Assembly (NCBI GenBank): GCA_051656905.1 | Contig: JBOFJQ010000002.1 | Coordinates: 12,350-76,349, forward strand | Direction: 5' to 3' | DNA length: 64,000 nucleotides | Source: JAGNZR01 sp051656905 | GTDB taxonomy: Bacteria; Fusobacteriota; Fusobacteriia; Fusobacteriales; Fusobacteriaceae | Shown: positions 16,689 to 24,993 of the stretch, one piece after another | Numbering within the stretch: position 1 is the first letter of the stretch | Layout: each line of letters starts with the position of its first letter | Made by a program: the position numbers and the translations under genes | Notes under the pieces: model-generated | The model's input: only the letters and a program-made list of their open reading frames with translations | Told to the model about the DNA's origin: nothing | The model's database searches: none

Positions 16689-18569
16689 CTATTTAATTAT
16701 ATCTCTAAGTACTTTATCTATTTCTAAAAGAGGTCTTTCTATTTCTAGATACTCTTTTATTTTTTCTAACTTTTCTTTGGAATAATAAAAAACTTCATCT
16801 TTACAGTCACGATTAATAATCTCTAAAAATTTTTCACCATAATTTTTAAATTTTTGATTACCTACCCCTCTTATTTTCAACATATCCCATCTTGTCTGTG
16901 GTTTTTTATCAGACAATTCCATAAGAGTTAAGTCAGAAAATATATTATAAGGAGCTACATTTTCCTCTTTTGCTATTTTGTTTCTCAGTTCTAAAAACTC
17001 TTGAAATAATTCATCACTATAATAATCAAAGGTTACTCTCTCATCTTTTTTTCTTTTCAAACTCTTTAAAGATTTCACAACATCATAAGCTTTTTTAGTA
17101 AGAATCAGAATTGGAAAACTTCCTGCACTTTGATGAAGATACTTCTCTGAGATTAAAAAGTTAATAAATTCCTCTAACCATTCCCTATCTTTCCCTTTCA
17201 TTATTCCAAAAGTTGAAAGGCTCTGATACCCTTTTTTCTCAAGTTTTGTATCTAATCTTCCAAGTAAAATATTAACAAGAGAACTCACTCCTATTGTTTC
17301 TTTAGCTCTTCCTATGCAAGAGAATATCATTTGAGCTTCCTCTGTTAGATTCTCTACATCTCTGACTCTTGAACAATTATAACAATTTCCACAATAATTT
17401 TTTATTCTTTTCTCACCAAAATATTTTAAAATATACTCTCTATAACAACTTTCTATATAGGCATATTCTATCATCTTGTCTAGCTTCTCTATTTTTATCT
17501 TCTTCATTTCGTATGTAAGTTCAGAGTTGTTTTCTATGAAATACTTATGAATACCCTCATCTTCTTCATAAAAAAGTAAAACAGCTTCACCAGGAGCTCC
17601 ATCTCTCCCTACTCTTCCTATTTCTTGATAGTAACTCTCTATATCCTTTGGAATATTTCTATGAATTACATATCTCACATTGGACTTATCTATTCCCATT
17701 CCAAAAGCATTTGTTGCTACTATAATTTTTATATTATCCTTTATAAACTCTTCTTGAGCTATTATTCTATCTTCATTTGACATTCCAGCATGGTACTTAC
17801 CTATATCAAAACCTTTTAATTTCAAATAAGCATATAAGCTATCTACTTCTTTTCTTGTACTGGCATATATTATTCCTGATTTATTTTTATTATCAGTTAA
17901 GTATCTCACAATATATGGTTCAGGTTCTTTTCCTCTTTCCACTCTCATATAAATATTAGTTCTATCAAAACTATCCACATGAATCTCTGGATTAAGCATT
18001 TCCATTTTTTCAATAATATCTTCTTTTACTTGTGGAGTAGCTGTTGCAGTTAGTGCTAAAACCTGTATTTTTTTGCCTATTTTTCTAGCAAACTCAGGTA
18101 TAACTAAATATGTTTTTCTAAAGTCATGCCCCCACTGAGATATACAGTGAGCTTCATCTATAGCTAAAAGAGAAATTTGTACATCTTTCATCATATTCAC
18201 AAAGCTTTCATTTTCTAATCTTTCTGGTGATATATACAGTATTTTTAACTTCTTATTTTTTATTTTTCTTATAATATCTATATACTCTTCTTTAGTTAAA
18301 GATGAGTTTAAAAATGCTGAATTTATTCCTAAAATATCTAGAGCATCTACTTGATCTTTCATAAGAGATATCAACGGTGATATTACTATAGTTAAACCTG
18401 AAAATATTAGAGCTGGAATCTGGTAACAAACAGATTTTCCCCCTCCTGTTGCTATAATTCCAAGAGTATCTTTACCTTTTAAAACAGATTCAATTATAGC
18501 TGTTTGCCCATCTCGAAAATTATCATAACCATAAATTGTTTTTAAAAGTTTTCTAGCCTCTCCAATCAT
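16689..18569 (-). CDS. recQ: ATP-dependent DNA helicase RecQ
   Basis: 3'-5' helicase of recombinational repair. Motif 0/I region YGYDNFRDGQTAIIE and ATGGGKSVCYQIPA, DEAH box AIDEAHCISQWGHDFR, motif III TATATP, and motifs V/VI ATNAFGMGIDKSNVR and QEIGRVGRDG. The zinc-binding cysteines (SCYRE, YCGNCYNC) and RQC region follow, then a C-terminal HRDC domain (LRNKIAKEENVAPYNIFSD). Length 626 aa is normal. It lies upstream of lolCD on the same strand, and a short intergenic region separates it from divergent tenA. Confidence 0.95.
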   Translation of the reverse strand: MIGEARKLLKTIYGYDNFRDGQTAIIESVLKGKDTLGIIATGGGKSVCYQIPALIFSGLTIVISPLISLMKDQVDALDILGINSAFLNSSLTKEEYIDIIRKIKNKKLKILYISPERLENESFVNMMKDVQISLLAIDEAHCISQWGHDFRKTYLVIPEFARKIGKKIQVLALTATATPQVKEDIIEKMEMLNPEIHVDSFDRTNIYMRVERGKEPEPYIVRYLTDNKNKSGIIYASTRKEVDSLYAYLKLKGFDIGKYHAGMSNEDRIIAQEEFIKDNIKIIVATNAFGMGIDKSNVRYVIHRNIPKDIESYYQEIGRVGRDGAPGEAVLLFYEEDEGIHKYFIENNSELTYEMKKIKIEKLDKMIEYAYIESCYREYILKYFGEKRIKNYCGNCYNCSRVRDVENLTEEAQMIFSCIGRAKETIGVSSLVNILLGRLDTKLEKKGYQSLSTFGIMKGKDREWLEEFINFLISEKYLHQSAGSFPILILTKKAYDVVKSLKSLKRKKDERVTFDYYSDELFQEFLELRNKIAKEENVAPYNIFSDLTLMELSDKKPQTRWDMLKIRGVGNQKFKNYGEKFLEIINRDCKDEVFYYSKEKLEKIKEYLEIERPLLEIDKVLRDIIK

Positions 18570-18712
18570 AATTTCATCCTTATAAAAATTTCTTATTTTA
18601 TTCAGTTTAGTATACCATATTTTCTTTTTAAATTTTAATCTTTTATAAAATATAATTTTAACTTTTTCAGCATTTTTATTTAAAAGATAATTTCCTCAAT
18701 ACCTTTTATTCA

Positions 18713-18741
18713 TTGACTTTGACGTCTTAACTGTGTAAAAT
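18713..18741 (+). promoter_or_regulatory. Promoter of tenA
   Basis: TTGACT (18713-18718) and TAAAAT (18736-18741) are 17 bases apart, about 45 bases before the tenA ATG. The leader is too short for a TPP riboswitch and none is seen. Confidence 0.65.
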
Positions 18742-18787
18742 TAAGAGATTGTATAAAAAATTTTTACAGATTTAATGGAGGATGCTT

Positions 18788-19453
18788 ATGAACATTGTCG
18801 ACCTTATGTTAAAAGAGTCTAATGATATATGGAAAAGTTATTACGAACACCCTTTTATAAAAGAGATGAACAAAGGTGAATTAGATATTAAGAAATTTAA
18901 ATTCTATCTAATTCAAGATTATTACTACCTTTTTGAATACACTAAAATTTTTGCTATTGGAATTACTAAAACTAATGATGAAAAATTAATGCAAGGTCTT
19001 GCAAAAATCATTGATAGTATTTTAAATGATGAACTAAATCTTCATAGAAATTACATGAAGCGTCTAGGAATAACAAAAGAAGATTTAAAGAATACAAAAG
19101 TATCTTTATTTAATAAATCATACACGAATTATATGATGGCCGAGTCTTTAAATGGAGACGTACTTGATGTTTTAGCTTCAATTTTTTCTTGTGCTTATAG
19201 TTATCATCTTATTGCTAGAAAAATGCTAACAAGAGATGCAAAAGTACTTGGACATCCTGTTTACGGAGAATGGGTTAAAGCCTATACTGATCCTGAATAT
19301 GAATCTTTAAATCTTTGGCTAATAGAAATAATAAATAAGCTTTCTGAAAATATTACTATTGAGAAAAAAAATAAGATGATTGATATTTTTGTTACATGTA
19401 GTAGATACGAGTGGTATTTCTGGGAAGGTTCGTATTCAATGACTGAAAATTAA
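18788..19453 (+). CDS. tenA: TenA/thiaminase II family protein
   Basis: Thiaminase II or aminopyrimidine aminohydrolase that salvages the pyrimidine half of degraded thiamine. Recognised by HPFIKEMNKGELDIKKFKFY, IQDYYYLFEY, the catalytic-Cys segment SIFSCAYSYHLIA and the C-terminal SRYEWYFWEGSY with conserved Glu. Two in-frame ATGs exist; 18782 overlaps the GGAGG, so 18788 (6 bases after it) is the likely start, giving 221 aa. It is alone: no thiamine biosynthesis gene or TPP riboswitch is near. The exact substrate is not proven. Confidence 0.92.
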   Translation: MNIVDLMLKESNDIWKSYYEHPFIKEMNKGELDIKKFKFYLIQDYYYLFEYTKIFAIGITKTNDEKLMQGLAKIIDSILNDELNLHRNYMKRLGITKEDLKNTKVSLFNKSYTNYMMAESLNGDVLDVLASIFSCAYSYHLIARKMLTRDAKVLGHPVYGEWVKAYTDPEYESLNLWLIEIINKLSENITIEKKNKMIDIFVTCSRYEWYFWEGSYSMTEN

Positions 19454-19486
19454 TTATATTACAGTATAATTAAATAATTTATAAAT

Positions 19487-19519
19487 AAAGAGGTAATGTA
19501 TTTTCTACATTACCTCTTT
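19487..19519. terminator. Bidirectional terminator between tenA and nrdJ
   Basis: Perfect 14-bp inverted repeat AAAGAGGTAATGTA / TACATTACCTCTTT with loop TTTTC between the convergent tenA and nrdJ. Confidence 0.85.
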
Positions 19520-19559
19520 CTATGTATAGCTATTTTGAATTTTACTTATTTGTAATTAA

Positions 19560-21866
19560 TTATTCACACTTAGAATATCCACAACTTCTACAAGAGTAGC
19601 ATCCACCTGTTATGTCTATTTGCTCTCCACACTCAGGGCAATGAGCTACATCTAGATCTAATGGAGTAGATTTTTGTGAAGCAATTTTCTCCTCTTTTAT
19701 CTCTTCTCTTATTGATTCCTCTCTTCTTCTTTGTGCAGCTACTTCAGAATCATTAAGTCCCATCTCTTTTTCAAATTTCTTAAGTACATTTAAAATAGCT
19801 GTTGGACATGTATTTCCTTTTCCAATCTCTTTATCTCTAGTTCTTGCTACAGCAAAAGATGTACATCCACTTACACCCTCTACAGCTCTTTCAAGCATAA
19901 ATAAATTTCCACCAAGTCTTAGTATTCCTGACATGTAAATAGCTACGGCTTGAATATTTTTCTCACATCCACCCTCTCCACTTCTAATTACATATAAATC
20001 TTGAATTGCTTTTTCTGACGGTGAGTAACCTATCATAACTTTTAATTTTCCACATCCTATTTTAAGTGCATTTGGATAGTATATTGTATCTTCAGCAATC
20101 TCTTTTAACTCTCCTCTTGCTATTCCAACTTCACCTGTAACTACTGCATTACTAGTTGCAACAGTTGTCTTTTCTTTTTTAGGCTCCACAGTTAGAATTC
20201 CTTCTCTTCTACAACCACTTCTATAGATAGTTGCACCTTTTAATCCATGTTTCCATGCTTCAATATAAATATTCTCTACTTCTTCTACAGTTGTTTTATT
20301 AATTAAGTTAATAGTTGAAGAGATTGACGCATCTATTCTTTTTTGCCATACACCTTGCATTCTAATTCTATCTAAAGGATCTAAATTTTGAGCCGTTACA
20401 TAGTAATCTGGTAACTCTGCGTCGTCTTGTAATCCATTTTCATCTATATATTTTTTAGCAATTGGAGTAAATACTTTATAGAATTTATCTTCCCCGTGTA
20501 AGCTTTCTGTTTTTCTTGTATAAGAGAAAGCAAAGTTAGGTTCTATTCCTGTACTCATCTGTAGCATTGTTCCGATTGATCCTGTTGGAGCAATTGTTAA
20601 AAGTTGTGAGTTTCTTATTCCGTATTCCTTTACTAATTCAATTGTTTCTGGTGAAGCATTCTCTAGTAAAAATGGAGAAGCTAATATCTTATCAGCTTTA
20701 TAGTTAGGGTATGCTCCCTCTTCTTTTGCAAGTAATGCACTTGCTCTAATAGCTGAATCTATCATTGTTTTTGCTATTTCATCACAGAACTCTAAAGACT
20801 CAGGTGTTCCATATTTTAATTTAAGCTCTATTAATAAATCTCCAACACCTAGCATTCCAAGACCTATTTGTCTCCAATCTCTAACAGAATCTCTTTGCTC
20901 TTGTAATGGGTGTAATGGTAATCCTTCATCTAAAACTTCGTTTAAAGCTCTAACACCATTTTCTACTCCAACTCTAAATTTTTCAAAGCTGAATTTTCCA
21001 TTCTCTATGAAAGATGGTAATATTAAAGATCCTAGTAAGCAACTTCCTCCTGCTGGTAAAGGCTCCTCTGCACATGGATTTGTTCCTGCATATTCAAACT
21101 CATCATCTTCACTTAATAAATTCCAATTTGAAATTCTATCCCAGAAAAGCACTCCTGGTTCAGCAAAATCCCAGTTTTGTCTTGCAAACTCTCTAAATAA
21201 AAGTCTTGCATCTAACTCTTTTTCTATTATCTCTCCTGTATCTTCAACCTCATATTTAACTTTATGCATTTTTTTATTTAATACAGCATTCATAAAATTC
21301 TCATCTATTCTTATAGAGATATTAGCTTTTTTTATTTTGTCTAAATCAGATTTTATTTTTATAAAATCTTCTACATCAGGGTGATTAACATCAATAGAAA
21401 TCATTAATGCCCCTCTTCTTCCTTTTTGTCCAATAATATCAGTTGTCATATTATATAGATCCATGAAAGATATTGCTCCTGTTGTACTTTTGGCTGCATT
21501 ATTAACAGAACTTCCATTAGGTCTTAATTTAGAGATATCTACTCCACATCCTCCGCCATAAGAGTACGTTCTTGCTAATTTTTTAGCAGTTTCAAATATT
21601 GATTCAATGTTATCTTCTGGAGGAGCTATTACATAACAATTTGAATATGTAATTTTTCTTCCTAACTTATGTAATCCTCTATTTGATAAGATTCTCCCTG
21701 CAAAAAGAAACTCTTTATTAAATATCATACTCTTTATATAATCCTTTCCACCAGCTATTCTATCTACCCATTGTGGAAATGTTTCGTCACCATTTTTATA
21801 TTTTTTGTTCCAGATATCTTGCCCTAGTTTATTCTCTTCTCCTAACCATTTTTCTACTGTTGTCAA
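19560..21866 (-). CDS. nrdJ: Adenosylcobalamin-dependent (class II) ribonucleotide reductase
   Basis: Converts ribonucleotides to deoxyribonucleotides using coenzyme B12, with or without oxygen. The N-terminal half holds SNCYVIAPPEDN, YSYGGGCGVDISKLRP, the CAEEPLPAGGSCLLGSL segment and TIAPTGSIGTMLQMSTGIEP. A TSCPD-type domain follows (ALKIGCGKLKVMIGY, GVSGCTSFAVART), and the C-terminus has paired cysteines CPECGEQ and CRSCGYSKCE that likely re-reduce the active site. Length 768 aa. The start is a TTG (21866) 5 bases after AGGAGG. Two NrdR-like boxes lie upstream. Need for B12 links it to the cob operon about 6 kb away. Confidence 0.95.
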   Translation of the reverse strand: MTTVEKWLGEENKLGQDIWNKKYKNGDETFPQWVDRIAGGKDYIKSMIFNKEFLFAGRILSNRGLHKLGRKITYSNCYVIAPPEDNIESIFETAKKLARTYSYGGGCGVDISKLRPNGSSVNNAAKSTTGAISFMDLYNMTTDIIGQKGRRGALMISIDVNHPDVEDFIKIKSDLDKIKKANISIRIDENFMNAVLNKKMHKVKYEVEDTGEIIEKELDARLLFREFARQNWDFAEPGVLFWDRISNWNLLSEDDEFEYAGTNPCAEEPLPAGGSCLLGSLILPSFIENGKFSFEKFRVGVENGVRALNEVLDEGLPLHPLQEQRDSVRDWRQIGLGMLGVGDLLIELKLKYGTPESLEFCDEIAKTMIDSAIRASALLAKEEGAYPNYKADKILASPFLLENASPETIELVKEYGIRNSQLLTIAPTGSIGTMLQMSTGIEPNFAFSYTRKTESLHGEDKFYKVFTPIAKKYIDENGLQDDAELPDYYVTAQNLDPLDRIRMQGVWQKRIDASISSTINLINKTTVEEVENIYIEAWKHGLKGATIYRSGCRREGILTVEPKKEKTTVATSNAVVTGEVGIARGELKEIAEDTIYYPNALKIGCGKLKVMIGYSPSEKAIQDLYVIRSGEGGCEKNIQAVAIYMSGILRLGGNLFMLERAVEGVSGCTSFAVARTRDKEIGKGNTCPTAILNVLKKFEKEMGLNDSEVAAQRRREESIREEIKEEKIASQKSTPLDLDVAHCPECGEQIDITGGCYSCRSCGYSKCE

Positions 21867-21931
21867 TTTTTCCTCCTAAAACTCTATTATCTTAAACTAC
21901 TTTTTTCTACAGTTATTCTTAACTTCACAAT

Positions 21932-21940
21932 AGTATAGCA
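21932..21940 (-). promoter_or_regulatory. Extended -10 of nrdJ
   Basis: On the minus strand TGCTATACT matches an extended -10 (TGnTATAmT) about 65 bases before the nrdJ TTG. No good -35 is visible, as is common with extended -10 promoters. Confidence 0.45.
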
Positions 21941-21977
21941 TATTTTATTTTTTTTAAAAGAGTAAAATTGAAAAAAT

Positions 21978-21993
21978 ATACAAAATATTGTGC
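21978..21993. promoter_or_regulatory. NrdR-type box 1
   Basis: ATACAAAATATTGTGC fits the NrdR consensus acaCwAtATaTwGtgt at 13 of 16 positions including most of the core. It begins exactly 31 bases before box 2, the three-helical-turn spacing usual for NrdR pairs. Confidence 0.65.
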
Positions 21994-22008
21994 TTTTTTT
22001 TTCAAACA

Positions 22009-22024
22009 CCACTATATATTGTGT
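22009..22024. promoter_or_regulatory. NrdR-type box 2
   Basis: CCACTATATATTGTGT fits the NrdR consensus at 15 of 16 positions. With box 1 it lies between nrdJ and mnmH, nearer the nrdJ promoter. NrdR represses ribonucleotide reductase genes. The rest of the 353-base gap (21867-22219) holds AT-rich sequence; I see no other clear element. Confidence 0.7.
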
Positions 22025-22219
22025 AAATAGTTTGTTTTTTTAATGGATTTCCCTTTGAATTTTCTTGATTTTACCATGAATTCTTTCTTAATCTTTCCCT
22101 AACTTCCTTTATTTTTTTTTATTTTTTTTATAAAATTATTTTTATTATTAGAAATATGTGATAAAATAATTAGATAATTTAATTAATTTTTTTTAAATGG
22201 AGGGTATTTTTAATACTTT

Positions 22220-23314
22220 ATGAAACTAATAAACTACAATGAACTTTTAAATGAAAAAAACTATATTTTAATAGATGTGCGTTCTCCACAGGAATTTATG
22301 TTAGAAGGGATTCCAGGTGCAATAAATATACCAATTTTACTAGACGACGAAAGAGCAGAGGTTGGTACAGCATATAAACAAACGTCTCCTGAATCTGCTA
22401 AAATTTTAGGGATCGGATTTATTTCCAAAAGATTACCTGAAATTTTTCAAGAGATTAACGCTCTTTCAAAAAAATACAAAAAAATAATTTTTTATTGTGC
22501 TAGAGGAGGTATGAGAAGTGGAAGTATCTCTTCTTTATTCGCATCCCTAGGATATAAAGTTTTCAAACTTAATGGGGGTTATAAATCTTATAGAGAGCAT
22601 GTTATAAAAGAGATTCCAGTTCTTAATGAAGGGGTAAAATACGTTATTATTCATGGGAAAACTGGAGTTGGAAAAACAAAACTATTAAATTCTCTAGAAA
22701 GTAAAGGATTTAGTGTTTTAGATTTAGAAAGAATGGCTGATCACAAAGGTTCTTTCTTCGGTGGACTTTGTGAAAAAAGACCTCAAAGTCAAAAGAGATT
22801 CGAATCTCTTCTTTATGATTTTTTCTCTAAAAACAAGCCTAAATATGTTATAGCTGAAAGCGAAAGTAAAAGAATAGGTAATGTCTATGTACCTGAATCT
22901 ATTTATCACTCTCTTCTACAGGGACAACATATCTTAGCTGACACAACTATAGAGCATAGAATAAAAATAGTTATGGAAGACTATACTAACACAGATAAAA
23001 AAGCTATTGAAGAGTGCATTTTAAAACTGCAAAGATACGCTAGTAAAGAATATGTTAGTACACTTCTACAACTGTTAGAAGAGGATAATCTTCCTGAGAT
23101 TTCTAAACTTCTTATGACAGATTACTATGACTCATTATATCAGAAGAGTATTGATAAATATGATTTTGAAAATATCGCTTTCTATGAAACTATACCTGAA
23201 GGAACTGAAAAAGTTATTGCTATTTTAGAGAAATTTGGTATTAGCAATAAAATTGAAGATGAATCAGCTGAAATAATAGAAAAAGAGATTGACGAGATAA
23301 AAGAAGCTAAATAA
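22220..23314 (+). CDS. mnmH: tRNA 2-selenouridine synthase (SelU)
   Basis: Two-domain enzyme that geranylates 2-thiouridine 34 and replaces sulfur with selenium in tRNAs for Lys, Glu and Gln. An N-terminal rhodanese domain carries the active Cys93 in FYCARGGMRSGS; a P-loop domain follows with GKTGVGKT at about 146-153 and the family block GGLCEKRPQSQKRFE. Length 364 aa is normal. The nearest Shine-Dalgarno GGAGGG (22199-22204) is 15 bases before the ATG, which is long; a stop codon prevents an earlier start. It implies selenium use, but selD is not in the window. Confidence 0.93.
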   Translation: MKLINYNELLNEKNYILIDVRSPQEFMLEGIPGAINIPILLDDERAEVGTAYKQTSPESAKILGIGFISKRLPEIFQEINALSKKYKKIIFYCARGGMRSGSISSLFASLGYKVFKLNGGYKSYREHVIKEIPVLNEGVKYVIIHGKTGVGKTKLLNSLESKGFSVLDLERMADHKGSFFGGLCEKRPQSQKRFESLLYDFFSKNKPKYVIAESESKRIGNVYVPESIYHSLLQGQHILADTTIEHRIKIVMEDYTNTDKKAIEECILKLQRYASKEYVSTLLQLLEEDNLPEISKLLMTDYYDSLYQKSIDKYDFENIAFYETIPEGTEKVIAILEKFGISNKIEDESAEIIEKEIDEIKEAK

Positions 23315-23359
23315 ACTTTGTGGAGTTATTTATTTTTTTTCACAACTTAAAAATATAAA

Positions 23360-23388
23360 TTGACATCTATAAATCAATTTGATATTAT
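23360..23388 (+). promoter_or_regulatory. Promoter of the argG leader
   Basis: TTGACA (23360-23365), 17-base spacer, TATTAT (23383-23388). Transcription should begin near 23395, about 320 bases before the argG ATG, leaving a long leader. Confidence 0.75.
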
Positions 23389-23419
23389 AACTTAAATTAA
23401 AATAAAAGGAGGTTTTTCA

Positions 23420-23455
23420 GTGACTGTAAAATATTTTTTAAGGAGAAGCAAATAA
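23420..23455 (+). CDS. Candidate arginine leader peptide of argG
   Basis: An 11-residue frame MTVKYFLRRSK with GTG start, 7 bases after AAAGGAGG (23405-23412), closed by TAA. Codons 8 and 9 are tandem arginines AGG AGA. It begins about 25 bases into the predicted transcript and ends 261 bases before argG. The whole frame lies inside the 5' strand of a long RNA helix. A similar peptide, MAKKFFLRSR, precedes the amino-acid transporter operon at 49300-49268. Size, position, Arg codons and structure all point to an attenuation leader rather than a functional protein. Translation is not proven. Confidence 0.75.
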   Translation: MTVKYFLRRSK

Positions 23456-23643
23456 TTAAATAATGTAAATGTTAACTTTAGCATTTATATTATTTTTATT
23501 TGTTTTAAATATCTGCATAAGATATTTTCTTTAAAATATTTGGTTACTGTAAACCTTCTTTTTTTTATATAATTTTATTTTAGCTATTAATAATGGGGTA
23601 TCTCCATTTTTCTTAGTATATATTTTTATATACAAAAATATTG

Positions 23644-23677
23644 AACACAGTAATTCAAATATTATTGTGTTTTTTTT
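23644..23677 (+). terminator. Attenuator terminator before argG
   Basis: AACACAGTAAT / ATTATTGTGTT (11 bp, one G-U) with a 6-base loop, running into eight T. It ends 40 bases before the argG ATG and after the promoter, so argG expression needs read-through. Confidence 0.85.
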
Positions 23678-23716
23678 ATTATAAAATTATAAACTTAAAG
23701 TTAAAAGGAGTTAAAT

Positions 23717-24931
23717 ATGGAGATTATAAAAGAAAAAGTTATATTAGCATACTCAGGAGGACTTGATACTTCTGTTATCATTCCATGGTTAAAAGAAAAT
23801 TATAATGAAATAGAAGTCATTGCTGTAGCTGTAGATGTTGGACAAAAAGAAGACTTTAAACTTGTGGAAGAGAAAGCTTTTAAAATTGGAGCTTCTAAAT
23901 TTTATTTAGTAGATAAAAAGCAATCTTTTGTTGAAGATTATATTTTCCCTACTTTAAAAGCAGGTGCTAAATATGAAAATAAATATCTTCTTGGGACTTC
24001 TACTGCAAGACCGGTAATTGGTGAAGCATTAGTCGAAATCGCCCATAAAGAAAAGGCAAACTATATTTCTCATGGAGCTACTGGAAAAGGAAATGATCAA
24101 GTAAGATTCGAACTAGCTATTAAAGCACTTGATCCCTCTATTAAAATCATTGCCCCTTGGAGAATATGGAATATAAAATCAAGAGAAGAGGAGATTCAAT
24201 ATCTTGAATCTAAAGGGATTGCACTACCTTTTAATAAAAAATCTCCTTACAGTAGAGATGAAAACCTTTTCCATGTAAGTCATGAAGGATTTGATTTAGA
24301 AAAACCTAGTAATGAACCAGATTTTGAAAATATTCTTCAACTTATAACTCCATTAGAAAAAACTCCAAATGAAGCTGAATATATTACTCTTGAATTTGAA
24401 AAAGGTATTCCAAAAAAATTAAATGGATTTCCTATGGATGGGGTTACACTGATTAATAGTCTTAATATAATTGGTGGAAAGCACGGTATTGGTGTTCTTG
24501 ATATTGTTGAGAATAGACTGGTTGGACTTAAATCTCGTGGTGTTTATGAAACTCCTGGTGGAACAATCTTATACTTTGCTCATGAAGAATTAGAACATCT
24601 ATGTCTTGATAAAGAGACTCTTCATTGTAAATTAAATCTCTCTAATGACTTTTCTAAATTGGTCTATAATGGTCAATGGTTTACAACTATTAGAAAGGCA
24701 ATATCAGCATTCGTTGATGTTACTCAGGAATACGTTACTGGTGAGGTAAAATTAAAGCTATACAAAGGGAATATCATATTAGCTGGAACAAAATCAGAAT
24801 ACTCTCTATACTCTGAAGAATTCTCTACATTTGAAAAAGATTCAGTTTATAACCAACAAGATGCTGAAGGTTTTATTAATTTATTTGGACTTTCTATAAA
24901 AATAGAATCACTTTTAAGAAATAAAAAATAA
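23717..24931 (+). CDS. argG: Argininosuccinate synthase
   Basis: Joins citrulline and aspartate with ATP hydrolysis, the penultimate step of arginine synthesis. N-type ATP pyrophosphatase motif LAYSGGLDTSVIIPWL is near residue 10; TSTARPVIGEALVEIA, SHGATGKGNDQVRFEL and the substrate-binding segment SPYSRDENLFHVSHEG follow. Length 404 aa is typical. The ATG at 23717 follows AAAAGGAG. argH is not adjacent; the next gene, 62 bases on, is an amino-acid binding lipoprotein with no promoter or terminator seen between, so both probably share the attenuated transcript. Confidence 0.96.
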   Translation: MEIIKEKVILAYSGGLDTSVIIPWLKENYNEIEVIAVAVDVGQKEDFKLVEEKAFKIGASKFYLVDKKQSFVEDYIFPTLKAGAKYENKYLLGTSTARPVIGEALVEIAHKEKANYISHGATGKGNDQVRFELAIKALDPSIKIIAPWRIWNIKSREEEIQYLESKGIALPFNKKSPYSRDENLFHVSHEGFDLEKPSNEPDFENILQLITPLEKTPNEAEYITLEFEKGIPKKLNGFPMDGVTLINSLNIIGGKHGIGVLDIVENRLVGLKSRGVYETPGGTILYFAHEELEHLCLDKETLHCKLNLSNDFSKLVYNGQWFTTIRKAISAFVDVTQEYVTGEVKLKLYKGNIILAGTKSEYSLYSEEFSTFEKDSVYNQQDAEGFINLFGLSIKIESLLRNKK

Positions 24932-24993
24932 TTAGTATCGGAATATTATTATAAATTTAAACCTAATATACTTAATAAAAGGAGTGGTTTATC

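Larger units (their letters stand above)
23404..23677 (+). promoter_or_regulatory. Leader-peptide transcription attenuator of argG
   Basis: Segment 1 (23404-23447, the leader ribosome site plus most of its codons) pairs with segment 2 (23525-23562) in helices of 12, 7, 9 and 8 bp separated by small loops. Segment 2 can instead pair with segment 3: AATATTTGGTTACTGT (23535-23550) with ACAGTAATTCAAATATT (23647-23663), 16 bp with one bulged C. Segment 3 is the 5' arm and loop of the terminator at 23644-23677. A further hairpin (23449-23502) lies between segments 1 and 2. Inferred logic: a ribosome stalled at the Arg codons opens 1:2, lets 2:3 form and allows argG transcription. The rest of the 402-base gap is the promoter region and AT-rich spacer. 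Confidence 0.75.

Noticed and set aside
23395..23700. T-box or metabolite riboswitch before argG
   Set aside because: No T-box AGGGTGG-type motif or known aptamer signature is present, while a small frame with Shine-Dalgarno and the 1:2, 2:3, 3:4 pairing explain the region.
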